Shown piece after piece: positions 26,920-35,530 of a DNA stretch of 64,000 nucleotides. The first letter of the stretch is position 1. Every line of letters begins with the position of its first letter. The notes under the pieces were generated by a model. That model worked only from the letters and a program-made list of their open reading frames with translations. It was not told the origin of the DNA and ran no database searches. The DNA comes from Nitrospira sp. SG-bin1 (lineage in GTDB: Bacteria > Nitrospirota > Nitrospiria > Nitrospirales > Nitrospiraceae), in the NCBI GenBank assembly GCA_002083365.1, contig LVWS01000039.1:10908-74907 (forward strand). The letters are read 5' to 3'. Made by a program: the position numbers and the translations under genes.

Positions 26920-27149
26920 CGAAGAAGATCTCGACGGATCTGATTAAGAGCCCTTCGAGCACTAAGTGGCTTCGTCTTCTTGTCTTTCCAGGCCGAAAAG
27001 CGTTTCTCGGCCTCATCAACCCATGCTTGATCTACTGCGGTAAGCTGCTCCTGCGTAACTTGGACAAGCAGACGTTCTGCCAATCGTTCCCGTTCCGAAG
27101 CGGAAAGTTTTCGCGCTTGTTTTTCTATCGCCGCAGCACGTGCTGTCAT
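26916..27149 (-). CDS. Addiction-module antitoxin
   Basis: 77 residues. The layout KLSASERERLAERLLVQV and WVDEAEKRFSAWK matches the putative addiction module component family that pairs with RelE/ParE toxins. It should bind and neutralise the toxin encoded downstream and repress the operon. The antitoxin frame is intact although the toxin is broken. Confidence 0.85.
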   Translation of the reverse strand: MTARAAAIEKQARKLSASERERLAERLLVQVTQEQLTAVDQAWVDEAEKRFSAWKDKKTKPLSARRALNQIRRDLLR

Positions 27150-27308
27150 GAGATCTCCTGCTCAGTCAAAGCACAAAAATACTGTACAAGTTTCGTAGCC
27201 CATGAGCAAGTCGAGGCCGAGACCACTCCGTGACAGGGAGAAGAGGTGAACCGTACGACCTGACTCACATCGTGAATTGTGAGCGGAGGGGGCGAGAGAG
27301 TGCCCTAG

Positions 27309-27593
27309 TCAAACATCATCATCGATGCCGACCTCAGCTACGGTGAGCGCACCAACGGATGAGACAAGTGTGCTGGCCTCGTGACGCAACCGCACTCGCG
27401 TTTCGATAATTCTACGGCATTCTTCGGCGATGCGCTTGCCCCTCTCTTTATCTCGGGGAATAGGAATCGCCAGCTCAACGACGCGCTTCCCGATTGTATC
27501 AATGATGTCCTGTGTGAACTGCTTGGAACGGACCTGGAGCCTACTCTTCGTCCGCGTACTAACTGGATGAAGCGCGGCGCATTTTCCGCCGAT
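27309..27593 (-). pseudogene. Remnant of a restriction-modification protein C-terminus
   Basis: An open frame of 94 codons with no start codon, ended by TGA 27311-27309 and preceded by TGA. It encodes LQVRSKQFTQDIIDTIGKRV and VELAIPIPRDKERGKRIAEE, which look like the end of an N-6 DNA methylase or type II/I target-recognition chain. No other part of the gene is visible. Family call is by recollection and needs a search. Confidence 0.55.
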
Positions 27594-27920
27594 TCAGAGA
27601 TTCCTTCAAGGCTCATAAGGCGAACGGCGATCAATCCCTCCTGAATCTATTGTCTGATGCTTCCTTCGATCTTGCTCACCTTCCTCCATCGAGAGCTTGT
27701 TGGTCTCCTACTTGCGCGCACCCACCGAGCACCAAACAAAACTTGGTCGACCCGGAGCCTATTCCAATGATCGTGGCGATGGGATAAACACCACTCCCGA
27801 GTGCGCGGTGCGCAAGCACAGAAGCCTATGGGCCACCTTTCCCACCTCTCCCGTTTGACTCATCCTCAATCGTTTGTTACTCTCCGCGCGAGTTGAACAG
27901 TCCTTAGAAAGACGAGCTTC
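27594..27920. other. Intergenic stretch, 327 bases
   Basis: No credible gene. It probably includes the promoter of the prenyl synthase gene and decayed DNA left from the restriction-modification remnant. Confidence 0.4.
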
Positions 27921-28811
27921 ATGAACATCGCGGGATATCTCGAACAGAAGCGGATCGACGTCGATCGGTTTCTCGATCTCATCGCCCCTCCGTCCGTCAC
28001 CCAGCCGACGACGCTGCATGAGAGCCTACGCTATAGCCTCATGGCGGGAGGGAAACGGGTGCGGCCGATTCTGGCGATTGCGGCCGCTGAAGCGTTGGGC
28101 CAGACCCCGCCTGGCCTCATGGCCGTCGCCTGTTCGCTGGAACTCATCCACACCTATTCATTGATTCATGATGATTTGCCGTCGATGGACAACGACGACT
28201 TTCGCCGTGGGAAGCCGACGAACCATAGAGTGTATGGTGAAGCCATGGCCATCCTCGCGGGCGACGCGCTGCTCACGATGGCGTTCGACGTGGTCAGCAG
28301 ACCGGATCTGATGAAGGGCTGTGATCCGGTACGGCAAGTCCGCATCATTCAAGAATTGGCCTTCGGCTCCGGCAACATGGGGATGGTGGGCGGCCAGGTG
28401 TTCGATATCCAGGCTGAGAATAAGGACATCGACCTCCCCACCCTTCAGAACATTCATAGGCACAAGACCGGCATGCTCATTCGCGCCGCGGTTCGCATGG
28501 GGGCTATTGCCGCCGGGGCAAATGACCGTCAGCTCGACGACATGACCGGCTATGCCGAGGACATCGGGTTGGCGTTTCAGATCGCCGATGACGTATTGAA
28601 CGTAACCGGCACGCGCGAAGAACTGGGAAAGAATCCCAATACGGACGCCGAACGGGGGAAGAAAACCTATCCGACGTTCTACGGTGTGGACGGAGCCAAG
28701 AAACTGGCCGATGATTGTGTGGCCCGCGCCATCAGCGGACTCTCATCGTTTGGTCCTTCTGCCGAGCCCTTGCGCGAGATCGCGCGGTACATCACAAGCC
28801 GCAAGAACTGA
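27921..28811 (+). CDS. ispA: Polyprenyl (farnesyl/geranylgeranyl) diphosphate synthase
   Basis: 296 residues. First aspartate-rich motif DDLPSMDNDD and second DDVLN with GKKTYP after it; MAGGKRVRPIL binds the pyrophosphate. It condenses isopentenyl diphosphate with allylic diphosphates. The two small residues before the first motif (YSLIHDD) suggest a short product, C15 or C20. It heads a run with hpnA and cruF-like genes, so its product likely feeds hopanoids and carotenoids. Confidence 0.9.
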   Translation: MNIAGYLEQKRIDVDRFLDLIAPPSVTQPTTLHESLRYSLMAGGKRVRPILAIAAAEALGQTPPGLMAVACSLELIHTYSLIHDDLPSMDNDDFRRGKPTNHRVYGEAMAILAGDALLTMAFDVVSRPDLMKGCDPVRQVRIIQELAFGSGNMGMVGGQVFDIQAENKDIDLPTLQNIHRHKTGMLIRAAVRMGAIAAGANDRQLDDMTGYAEDIGLAFQIADDVLNVTGTREELGKNPNTDAERGKKTYPTFYGVDGAKKLADDCVARAISGLSSFGPSAEPLREIARYITSRKN

Positions 28812-28832
28812 CGTCGTTCGTGAGGCGTATCT

Positions 28833-28889
28833 CGTGAAACGCAAACCCGTACAACCGCATTTCACGCGCTTCGCGCTTCGCGTTTCACG
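28833..28889. repeat. Intergenic inverted repeat
   Basis: CGTGAAACGC (28833-28842) and GCGTTTCACG (28880-28889) are perfect 10-base arms with a 37-base interior that holds short CTTCGCG repeats. It sits between ispA and hpnA and has the look of a dispersed intergenic repeat. Confidence 0.55.
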
Positions 28890-28904
28890 CGTCACGTCTT
28901 CGTC

Positions 28905-29888
28905 ATGAAAGCCCTTGTCACCGGCGCAACCGGCTTTGTCGGCGCCGCCGTCGTTCGTGCCCTGCTCAAGACCGGTATCGATGTCCGGGTGATTACCCGC
29001 CCCGGGAGCGATTCGACCCATCTGCGGGCGTTGACCATCGAACAGGTCCCCGGTGATCTCCGCGATAAGGAATCCCTTCGGGCAGCCCTCACTGGTTGCC
29101 GCCACCTTTACCACGTCGCCGCTCACTATGCCCTGTGGGCCAAGGATCCCTCGATTTTCTATGACAGCAATGTGGTCGGCACCAGGAATCTGTTGGAAGC
29201 CGCGCGTGACGTCGGTGTCGAGCGCACGGTCTATTGCAGCACCATCGGCGCGATCGGTTTGCCGCCGGGCGGTGGACTCGGGACGGAAGAGACGCCGGTG
29301 TCGCTCGAACAAATGGCCGGCCACTATAAGCGCTCGAAGTATCTCGCCGAGCAGGAAGTGCACAAGCTGGCCAAGGAAGGATTACCCGTCGTCATCGTGA
29401 ACCCCAGCGCGCCGGTGGGTGAAGGCGATGTGAAACCGACGCCGACCGGGCAGATCATCGTCGATTTCATGAAGGGGCGAATGCCGGCCTATATTGAAAC
29501 CGGCATGAACATCATCGATGTCGAGGACGTGGCCACCGGCCATCTGCTCGCGATGGAGAAAGGCCGACAGGGCGAGCGGTATATCCTCGGCTCAAAAAAT
29601 CTGTTGCTTCGAGAAGTATTTGAGATCCTCAGCCGATTGACCGGGATCAAGGCCCCGTCCTTGAAACTCCCCAGGGGCGCCGTGCTTCCGCTCGCCTACC
29701 TCAATCACTGGTTTGCCAACTTGACCGGTTACCCGCCTCGTATTCCGCTGGAGGGGGTGAAGATGGCCAAGTACAAGATGCACTACGATTGCAGCAAGGC
29801 GGTCCGGGAACTGGGCCTCCCACAAAATCCTCCGGAAGTCGCGCTGGGAAAGGCGGTACGGTGGTTTAAGTCCCACGGCTACGCATAA
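28905..29888 (+). CDS. hpnA: Hopanoid-associated sugar epimerase (HpnA-type)
   Basis: 327 residues. Rossmann start MKALVTGATGFVGAAVVRAL, active-site-type YKRSKYLAE, and NPSAPVGEGDVKPTPTG, which is characteristic of HpnA among extended short-chain dehydrogenases. HpnA is associated with hopanoid side-chain biosynthesis; the exact reaction is not firm. Follows ispA on the same strand. Confidence 0.85.
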   Translation: MKALVTGATGFVGAAVVRALLKTGIDVRVITRPGSDSTHLRALTIEQVPGDLRDKESLRAALTGCRHLYHVAAHYALWAKDPSIFYDSNVVGTRNLLEAARDVGVERTVYCSTIGAIGLPPGGGLGTEETPVSLEQMAGHYKRSKYLAEQEVHKLAKEGLPVVIVNPSAPVGEGDVKPTPTGQIIVDFMKGRMPAYIETGMNIIDVEDVATGHLLAMEKGRQGERYILGSKNLLLREVFEILSRLTGIKAPSLKLPRGAVLPLAYLNHWFANLTGYPPRIPLEGVKMAKYKMHYDCSKAVRELGLPQNPPEVALGKAVRWFKSHGYA

Positions 29889-29907
29889 CCGTGAATCCCG
29901 AAGTCAG

Positions 29908-29977
29908 TTGTGAATGATGAGTTTTGAGTGCTTCGTTTTTCGGCAACTCGACACTGAAAACTCACAACTCAACACTC
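29908..29977. repeat. Low-complexity AACTCA/TGAGTT repeat
   Basis: TGAGTTTTGAGTG and, 30 bases on, AAAACTCACAACTCAACACTC form an imperfect inverted repeat between hpnA and the carotenoid gene. It ends just before the start codon. Confidence 0.4.
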
Positions 29978-29978
29978 G

Positions 29979-30776
29979 ATGGATGTCTTCGATCTTTTCA
30001 TCAAAACACTCGTACTTCGTCCGTACGTCTTTATTTTTCTCGCCGCATTTCTTTTCTCCGCCGTCGAACTGATCGGTTGGCCGCGAACCTGGCGCTTCTG
30101 GCTGATCAGCTGGGCCACAGCGTTCGTCTGCGAGTTTTCGTCGACCAGGACCGGCATTCCTTTCGGTTGGTACTTCTACAACGGCTCCACAGTCGGGCAG
30201 GAACTGTACTTTTCGAACGTGCCGTTCATGGATTCCATCTCGTTCAGCTTTCTCCTGTATGCCTCGTATTGCGTCGCGCTTGGACTGCTGCTGCCGCTCG
30301 AATGTCCTCTGGAGATCAAGTCCCCTTTGCCAAGGCAATTACGTTTCGATCCTGAGGCCCGCACGAGTTGGACTGTCTACGGGTTGGCCGCGTTTCTCTT
30401 TGCGTTTATCGACATGGTCATCGATCCGGTGGCCTTACGCGGCGACCGTTGGTTCTTGGGCAAGATCTATTTCTATCCCGACCCGGGTTGGCATTTCGGC
30501 GTCCCGTTCACGAACTATGTCGGATGGGCGATCGTCGGGTTGATATCGCTGGCCATGTACTTTCCCTTGGATCGACGGCTTCCTTCACCTTCACCATCGC
30601 GGTGGAACACTCAGCGGCTCTCTCTCGGCATCGGTTTGTACTACGGGGTCTTGGCTTTCAATCTCGGCATGACGTTTTGGATCGGCGAAACGATCATGGG
30701 CCTGAGCGGCCTGCTCATGCATCTACCCGTCCTCGTTCTCCTGATCGCTCGCCTTTCTGGTGTTCGACGACCCTAG
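29979..30776 (+). CDS. cruF: CruF-like carotenoid biosynthesis membrane protein (DUF422)
   Basis: 265 residues with about seven hydrophobic helices. FSSTRTGIPFGWYFYNG and DMVIDPVALRGDRWFLG are typical of the CruF/bisanhydrobacterioruberin hydratase family, which hydrates the ends of acyclic carotenoids. Neighbouring ispA and hpnA fit an isoprenoid cluster. Exact substrate unknown. Confidence 0.8.
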   Translation: MDVFDLFIKTLVLRPYVFIFLAAFLFSAVELIGWPRTWRFWLISWATAFVCEFSSTRTGIPFGWYFYNGSTVGQELYFSNVPFMDSISFSFLLYASYCVALGLLLPLECPLEIKSPLPRQLRFDPEARTSWTVYGLAAFLFAFIDMVIDPVALRGDRWFLGKIYFYPDPGWHFGVPFTNYVGWAIVGLISLAMYFPLDRRLPSPSPSRWNTQRLSLGIGLYYGVLAFNLGMTFWIGETIMGLSGLLMHLPVLVLLIARLSGVRRP

Positions 30777-30924
30777 CCCGCCCTACAACGATGAGGTGAC
30801 ATCCACGCTGAAGAATTTGTATAGTGAGAGATAGGTTCGTCGTGGTCAGTTTGGACCACATACAGTGGTGAAATCCTGATGCCCAGGACAGTCATACTTA
30901 ACGGGCAGATCCGTTAGAACTCTT

Positions 30925-31272
30925 ATGGCAAAGAATGGCCTACGGTTCACGACAACCGGCCTGTTTCTGCTCACGGTGTTGTGGCTTTGCTCGATGGCGT
31001 CAGCCAAGGATCAGGAACCTTTTCATGTACTCGGCACCGTCACGTCGATCGACGCGAAGCATATTGAAGTGAAAACCGCCAAAGGGTCGGTCGTCTCGCT
31101 CCTACTGACCAAGCAGGTGAAGTATAAAAACAAAGGCAACCCGAAATCGCTCGACCCGCCCGCTGTGGGAGATCGCGTCATCATTGAAGCGTCCAAAGAT
31201 GAGAAGAACAAGAAGGTCATCGCGACCGTCGTGCATTATTCCGCGATGAGAAACGCTCCACCCTCTCGATAA
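30925..31272 (+). CDS. Small secreted protein of unknown function (DUF5666-like)
   Basis: 115 residues with a signal peptide (to about SMASA). The mature part FHVLGTVTSIDAKHIEVKTA and PPAVGDRVIIEASKDEK has the beta-barrel pattern of metal-homeostasis or DUF5666-like modules. No ligand residues stand out. Four bases upstream of the holin-like gene. Confidence 0.65.
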   Translation: MAKNGLRFTTTGLFLLTVLWLCSMASAKDQEPFHVLGTVTSIDAKHIEVKTAKGSVVSLLLTKQVKYKNKGNPKSLDPPAVGDRVIIEASKDEKNKKVIATVVHYSAMRNAPPSR

Positions 31273-31275
31273 ACG

Positions 31276-31734
31276 ATGCCGACCATTCGTTTTGCACGGG
31301 CCGTCCATGAATCACCCTTTCACGGGGGGGTGCGTCACGCCCTGATGCGGGTGTTCATCACAGGGATCGCTGTGTTCCTGGCGATTGCGGTCGTTCCGGG
31401 GCTGGAAGCGAACAGTTTCAGCGCCGGTATCGCGGCGGTCTTGGTCCTGACATTCTTAAATGTGGTCCTCCGTCCCATCCTCTTTCTGCTCACCTTGCCA
31501 TTGATTGTCTTCACGCTCGGACTCTTTCTTGTGGTGCTGAACGCGCTGTTGCTCGAATTGACGGCCTTTCTCGTAAAAGGGTTCACCGTTTCAGGCTTCT
31601 GGTCTTCCGTCGGTGGGGCGTTGATCATCAGCCTGGTCACGACTATTCTGAACAGCTGGATCATCGACAGCCGCCCTCTTCCGGACATTCCAGACGAACC
31701 GCGGCGTCCACCCAAAATCATTAATCCGGATTGA
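31276..31734 (+). CDS. Phage holin family 4-type membrane protein
   Basis: 152 residues, four hydrophobic helices with LNVVLRPILFLLTLPLIVFT, the core of the phage_holin_4_2 family. Despite the name these are mostly chromosomal proteins of unknown role. ATG 31345 is an alternative start nearer the first helix. Probably co-transcribed with the secreted protein upstream. Confidence 0.75.
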   Translation: MPTIRFARAVHESPFHGGVRHALMRVFITGIAVFLAIAVVPGLEANSFSAGIAAVLVLTFLNVVLRPILFLLTLPLIVFTLGLFLVVLNALLLELTAFLVKGFTVSGFWSSVGGALIISLVTTILNSWIIDSRPLPDIPDEPRRPPKIINPD

Positions 31735-31803
31735 TTCCCGAGGACATTCCGTTCAAGCTGACCTGCTACTGGCTGGTTGCGGCGTTTTGCTTTCGCCCGT
31801 TGC

Positions 31804-31832
31804 GGCACGCCGATCCGGATCACCGGCGTGCC
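31804..31832. other. Conserved hairpin, copy 1
   Basis: GGCACGCCG (31804-31812) and CGGCGTGCC (31824-31832), nine perfect pairs around an 11-base loop. A second copy at 34949 has the same lengths and a compensatory change of one pair. It lies 60 bases beyond the stop of the small membrane peptide gene on the minus strand. Confidence 0.65.
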
Positions 31833-31891
31833 ATGCAAGAGCGGAGACCAAGGTCTGACCTCTCCTTCACATCCTCTTGACGCTCACAGCC

Positions 31892-32038
31892 TCACTCGGT
31901 CCGTTTCTCGTGAAAAACGCCATCCGGATAATTTTCCTCACGACTCGTTCTGCCTATATGATACAGGAACATCACCAGCATCATGATCGAAACGTTCAAC
32001 GACACCCAGATTGTCATCATCGCCATATCTCCAAACAT
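31892..32038 (-). CDS. Small membrane peptide, paralog 1 (48 residues)
   Basis: ATG 32038, preceded by AAGGAAGG at the right distance. The peptide starts MFGDMAMMTIWVSLNVSI, has one hydrophobic helix and a charged tail ending HEKRTE. A paralog at 35030-35185 keeps the start MFGDMA, TI-VSLN-S and a tail with -VHEE. Below normal length cut-offs. Single-pass membrane peptide of unknown function. Confidence 0.7.
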   Translation of the reverse strand: MFGDMAMMTIWVSLNVSIMMLVMFLYHIGRTSREENYPDGVFHEKRTE

Positions 32039-32678
32039 ATTGTGCCTTCCTTTCCTGTATATGCTCATAAATGATTGCATTCTTTTAAGAGTCGGAGGCG
32101 CCGCCGATCTTACCGTTGTCACTTCTATCCATACAGCAACTTGCGTGCCTGCGGACATTTCTCCCGTTATTGATGACGACCGTTTATAAGTGGGGGAAAA
32201 AGTTAAACAGTACGATCGAAAAAACGCGATCGGCATTGGCTGGACTCGCTCGGATTCACGGGAGTGAATCCGATGGGTACCGCCGCCGTATCGGTTTCGA
32301 TTCACTCGACGGGTCCAAGCGAAGATCGGTGCAGACATGGCCGCGCCCACTTGGATGGTATGGTTGTATCGCCCTGGATCGTAGGATCCATAGACCTCGT
32401 TGCCGAGGCACCTCGCCGACTGCGCAATAAGGCACATCCTGTTTCATAGTGGAACGGTTGCGAATGAGGGGTACTGCGTAGGACGGAACCTTCGCTTGTA
32501 CACCTTGGCGCAACGTGGCGCCTCTTCTCTTCACTCACCAAGAGACGCGTGCAGGAAGCAAAGCGTTTGATACTGCGCATGATCTCATCTTTTCGGCAAA
32601 TACGCCGTGCCATCGCAGAAAGCGGTATGCACATTGCTTCATGAAACGATCGCCATTCTCAAACACACAGGAGGTTAC
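32039..32678. other. Long intergenic stretch, 640 bases
   Basis: Divergent upstream region of the small membrane peptide and the metalloprotease. CGGATTCAC (32251-32259) and GTGAATCCG (32264-32272) form a perfect nine-pair hairpin with a four-base loop. The strong ribosome site AGGAGG of the metalloprotease lies at its end. No frame looks coding. Confidence 0.5.
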
Positions 32679-34256
32679 ATGGAGCAGACTCCGCCATTGC
32701 GACAGTCACCGAGAGGTCGCCGAACACACCGCCTCTCGTTCCGGTCTTCACGCACGATGGTTTTTTGCCTGTGCGTCGCGGCGCTCAGCGCACCTGCCGC
32801 GGGGATGTGCGCATCGACGTCATCGCCGCTCCCGCTCTTTGTCGAAACCCCAAGCGACATCCCCCCCGCGATCGCGCAAGCTTTTCCGTCGCCTGAAATG
32901 TCGAAACGGTGGGTGCGCCAACACCGCACCATGGGACTCAATCCCGCTGCATTGGAAGCCATGAAACGCGCTCGCAAGGAATTGAAGCAGGACATCACGT
33001 TGGATCTCTTCGATGCGGGGACACGTACGCTCGAGCTCGAGGAACCGGAAGCCCATCCCAATAAGGCAAAGGTGTGGCGCGGACGGCTCCAAGGCGAGCA
33101 GCACAGCGACGTGACCCTGGCGGTACGCGGCACTAAGATGGTCGGAACGATTCTCTCCGGAGAACGTCTCTACAAGATCGAGCCGGCCGAGAACAACCGC
33201 CACCGTCTCGTCGAAATAGACGACGATGCCATGCCCCCGGATCACCATCCACTCGTAATTCCCGATGATGGGACCCCGTCAGACCCCCCCGCCCCGGAAC
33301 CGAATTTCCAACAGCTCGATGCTCCTGCAGCCGGAGCGACCGACACCACGACGACAGCCGCGGCGACGACAAACACGGTCGTCGACCTGTTGGTCGTCTA
33401 CACCTCCACGGCACGAAGCCGGCAGGGCGGACAGGCCGCCATGAACGCGTTGATCGCGATGGGCGTCGATTTGGCGAATCAAGCCTATGGGAACAGTCGG
33501 ATCGCCATGCAGCTTCGGCTGGTCCGTGCCGCCGAAGTTTCCTACAGGGAAACAGGCGACATGAGCACCGATCTCTCGCGTTTGCAAAGAACGAACGATG
33601 GTTTCATGGATCAGGTTCATCAATTGCGCAATCAATACAAGGCCGATCTGGTCGCGATGATCGTGGACAACGGGGGAGCCTATTGCGGCATCGCCTATGT
33701 CATGGCGAACGGCCCACGGGCGAGCTTTGCCGGTTACGCGTTCAGCGTGACCGCTCGTGATTGCGTGGCGAATAACACCCTCACGCATGAACTCGGTCAC
33801 AATATGGGCGATGCGCATGATCGTGCGAGCGGCGGGACCGGTGTGTTTCCCTATTCGTATGGCTATCGAGACCCCATCGGAAAATTCCGGACGATCATGG
33901 CCTACGCCTGCCCCAATGTGTCCTGTCCACGCGTGAAGTATTTCTCAAACCCGAAGATCTTGATCAACGGCCGGCCGGCCGGGATCGATCACCGGATCGA
34001 TCCGTCGAGGTCGGCGGACAATGCCCGCTCGATGAACGAAGTCCGTAACGTCATTGCCGCCTGGCGCACAGGCACCACGACCTCTGCTGCCACATCTACC
34101 GAATCCTTGAAAGATTCTCCGGCCAAGTCGCGCACGGATTCTCGTGACGATGTGGGCGACGACACGGACGACGACGCGGACGATGACTCCACCGATGAAT
34201 CAATCAACGATTCCCGGGGGAAACTTCGCACAAAACCCCGTGCGACTATCCCGTAA
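32679..34256 (+). CDS. Secreted M12-type zinc metalloprotease with propeptide
   Basis: 525 residues from ATG 32679, which follows AGGAGGTTAC. Signal peptide to about residue 45; propeptide-like region about 50-190; peptidase core about 235-465 with HELGHNMGDAHD (370-381) and the Met-turn IMAYA. The C-terminal tail 485-511 is a run of Asp with Ser and Glu. HExxHxxGxxHD fits reprolysin/peptidyl-Asp metalloendopeptidase-like enzymes. Exported; substrate unknown. Confidence 0.88.
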   Translation: MEQTPPLRQSPRGRRTHRLSFRSSRTMVFCLCVAALSAPAAGMCASTSSPLPLFVETPSDIPPAIAQAFPSPEMSKRWVRQHRTMGLNPAALEAMKRARKELKQDITLDLFDAGTRTLELEEPEAHPNKAKVWRGRLQGEQHSDVTLAVRGTKMVGTILSGERLYKIEPAENNRHRLVEIDDDAMPPDHHPLVIPDDGTPSDPPAPEPNFQQLDAPAAGATDTTTTAAATTNTVVDLLVVYTSTARSRQGGQAAMNALIAMGVDLANQAYGNSRIAMQLRLVRAAEVSYRETGDMSTDLSRLQRTNDGFMDQVHQLRNQYKADLVAMIVDNGGAYCGIAYVMANGPRASFAGYAFSVTARDCVANNTLTHELGHNMGDAHDRASGGTGVFPYSYGYRDPIGKFRTIMAYACPNVSCPRVKYFSNPKILINGRPAGIDHRIDPSRSADNARSMNEVRNVIAAWRTGTTTSAATSTESLKDSPAKSRTDSRDDVGDDTDDDADDDSTDESINDSRGKLRTKPRATIP

Positions 34257-34267
34257 CTAAACTGACC

Positions 34268-34297
34268 GCAGGGAGGACCGGACCCGGTCCTTCCTGC
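34268..34297 (+). terminator. Stem-loop after the metalloprotease
   Basis: GCAGGGAGGACCGG (34268-34281) and CCGGTCCTTCCTGC (34284-34297) pair over 14 bases with one G-T pair. It starts 11 bases after the stop codon, so probably a transcription terminator, though a T run is missing. Confidence 0.6.
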
Positions 34298-34371
34298 TAG
34301 AATCGCATTTCGACATCTCGTTCGGCATATACTAAGATGACTGAAAATGTCCGGCACAGGGAGACGGTTCC

Positions 34372-34863
34372 GTGACTCACCGGTTCAGGCACATTTTCAT
34401 CGCGACGGTGCTGAGCGGCCTCTTCATACAGATGGGGTGGGCTGACGAACGTCCGGCACCAAAGAGTTTATGGCAGACGGTCACGGCGCTTCCTCCCACC
34501 GATCAGCCATCGATACCGCGGAAGCCATGGGTGATCCGCGAGCGGGAGATCGTGCTCGATCTCCCGCTCCTTCACTTACTGAAGGATGCGGGAGCCAGAC
34601 CCCTTCCCCGGATCACGGTGGAACTCTTCGAAAAAGCCAACCCCGAACTGGACGTCGCCTCCACGGTCTCCCGTATCAGCGACACCTCGGTGATCCGCGG
34701 AACCTTCAAGCCGCCCATACAGGGCGACTTCACCTTTGTGATCACGGGCAATCTCCTGATCGGAACCATCCAGATCGGCGACCGGCTCTATAAAACCGAC
34801 CACATTGGGAACGGTCGACTTCGGCTGGTTGAACTCGATCCCGACAAGATGCCGCGGGATTGA
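34372..34863 (+). CDS. Secreted propeptide-only relative of the metalloprotease
   Basis: 163 residues, GTG start, signal peptide to about GWA. The end (TLLIGTI-type strand, IGDRLYKTDHIGNGRLRLVE, LDPDKMPRD) matches the protease propeptide (SGERLYKIEPAENNRHRLVE, IDDDAMPPD) in the gene upstream. No catalytic domain. It may act as a free propeptide-like inhibitor or chaperone, or be a shortened duplicate. Confidence 0.7.
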   Translation: MTHRFRHIFIATVLSGLFIQMGWADERPAPKSLWQTVTALPPTDQPSIPRKPWVIREREIVLDLPLLHLLKDAGARPLPRITVELFEKANPELDVASTVSRISDTSVIRGTFKPPIQGDFTFVITGNLLIGTIQIGDRLYKTDHIGNGRLRLVELDPDKMPRD

Positions 34864-34948
34864 TTCTCATCCTCCTGCCATTCTTCATCTGGATTGAACT
34901 CACGAGGAATGTTCCGTGTCACGCGAAATGAAAATGCGAGAATGCCGC

Positions 34949-34977
34949 GGTACGCCGATGAGATTCACCGGCGTACC
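34949..34977. other. Conserved hairpin, copy 2
   Basis: GGTACGCCG and CGGCGTACC, nine pairs around the loop ATGAGATTCAC. Differs from copy 1 by a T-A for a C-G pair, so pairing is maintained. Located 52 bases beyond the stop of the second small membrane peptide gene. Confidence 0.65.
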
Positions 34978-35029
34978 ATGCAACGGGCATGGCCGAATAA
35001 CGACAATCACTGATGCTGTCTTCCCCCAT

Positions 35030-35185
35030 CTAAGACCTTCGATAGGCTTGTTCCTCGTGAACCGTACCCTCCTGACGATTCCTCTCGCCGCTCAGTCTGG
35101 ACACGTACCACATGAAGACCATCAGCAGCAGCATCGAGATATTCAATGAAACCACTATCGTGACGATCGCCATATCCCCAAACAT
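35030..35185 (-). CDS. Small membrane peptide, paralog 2 (51 residues)
   Basis: ATG 35185, preceded by AAGGAGACGGAGACT. Starts MFGDMAIVTIVVSLNISM, one membrane helix, tail RNRQEGTVHEEQAYRRS. Paralogous to the peptide at 31892-32038, with equivalent spacing to a following hairpin. Function unknown. Confidence 0.7.
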   Translation of the reverse strand: MFGDMAIVTIVVSLNISMLLLMVFMWYVSRLSGERNRQEGTVHEEQAYRRS

Positions 35186-35530
35186 AGTCTCCGTCTCCTT
35201 CTTCTTCGCATGATTGTAAAACGTTGTGTCGACGCATGATCGATGGCGCCCCCGATCACATGATTCTCACTTCACCTATGGCAACTCGCATGCCAGTCTC
35301 GGTTACCCTGTGTGCTCTATCTGCCTGGCCATAAGTTGTGAAAAGATGAGTGTCTTGTGCTGAACAGGAAGGTTTTCGAGCGTTCACTCCAACACAACCA
35401 CTCAAAAAGGTGGATCTGATCGATACAACCGGTATCAGTTTCGGGCGATTATGACTTACTTGACACCTATAATGTATAAGCGTATTCTCCTCTCGGATTT
35501 TTTTGAAGGTATCCTTAGGGAGGAGGACGC
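35186..35530. other. Intergenic stretch, 345 bases, becoming AT-rich
   Basis: Base composition drops sharply here and stays low to about 37 kb. GGGAGGAGG precedes the start of the next gene. No reading frame looks real. Confidence 0.4.

Noticed and set aside
27381..27644. 87-codon plus-strand frame and 98-codon minus-strand frame here
   Set aside because: The third reading, without a start codon, looks like a restriction-modification remnant and explains the DNA better.
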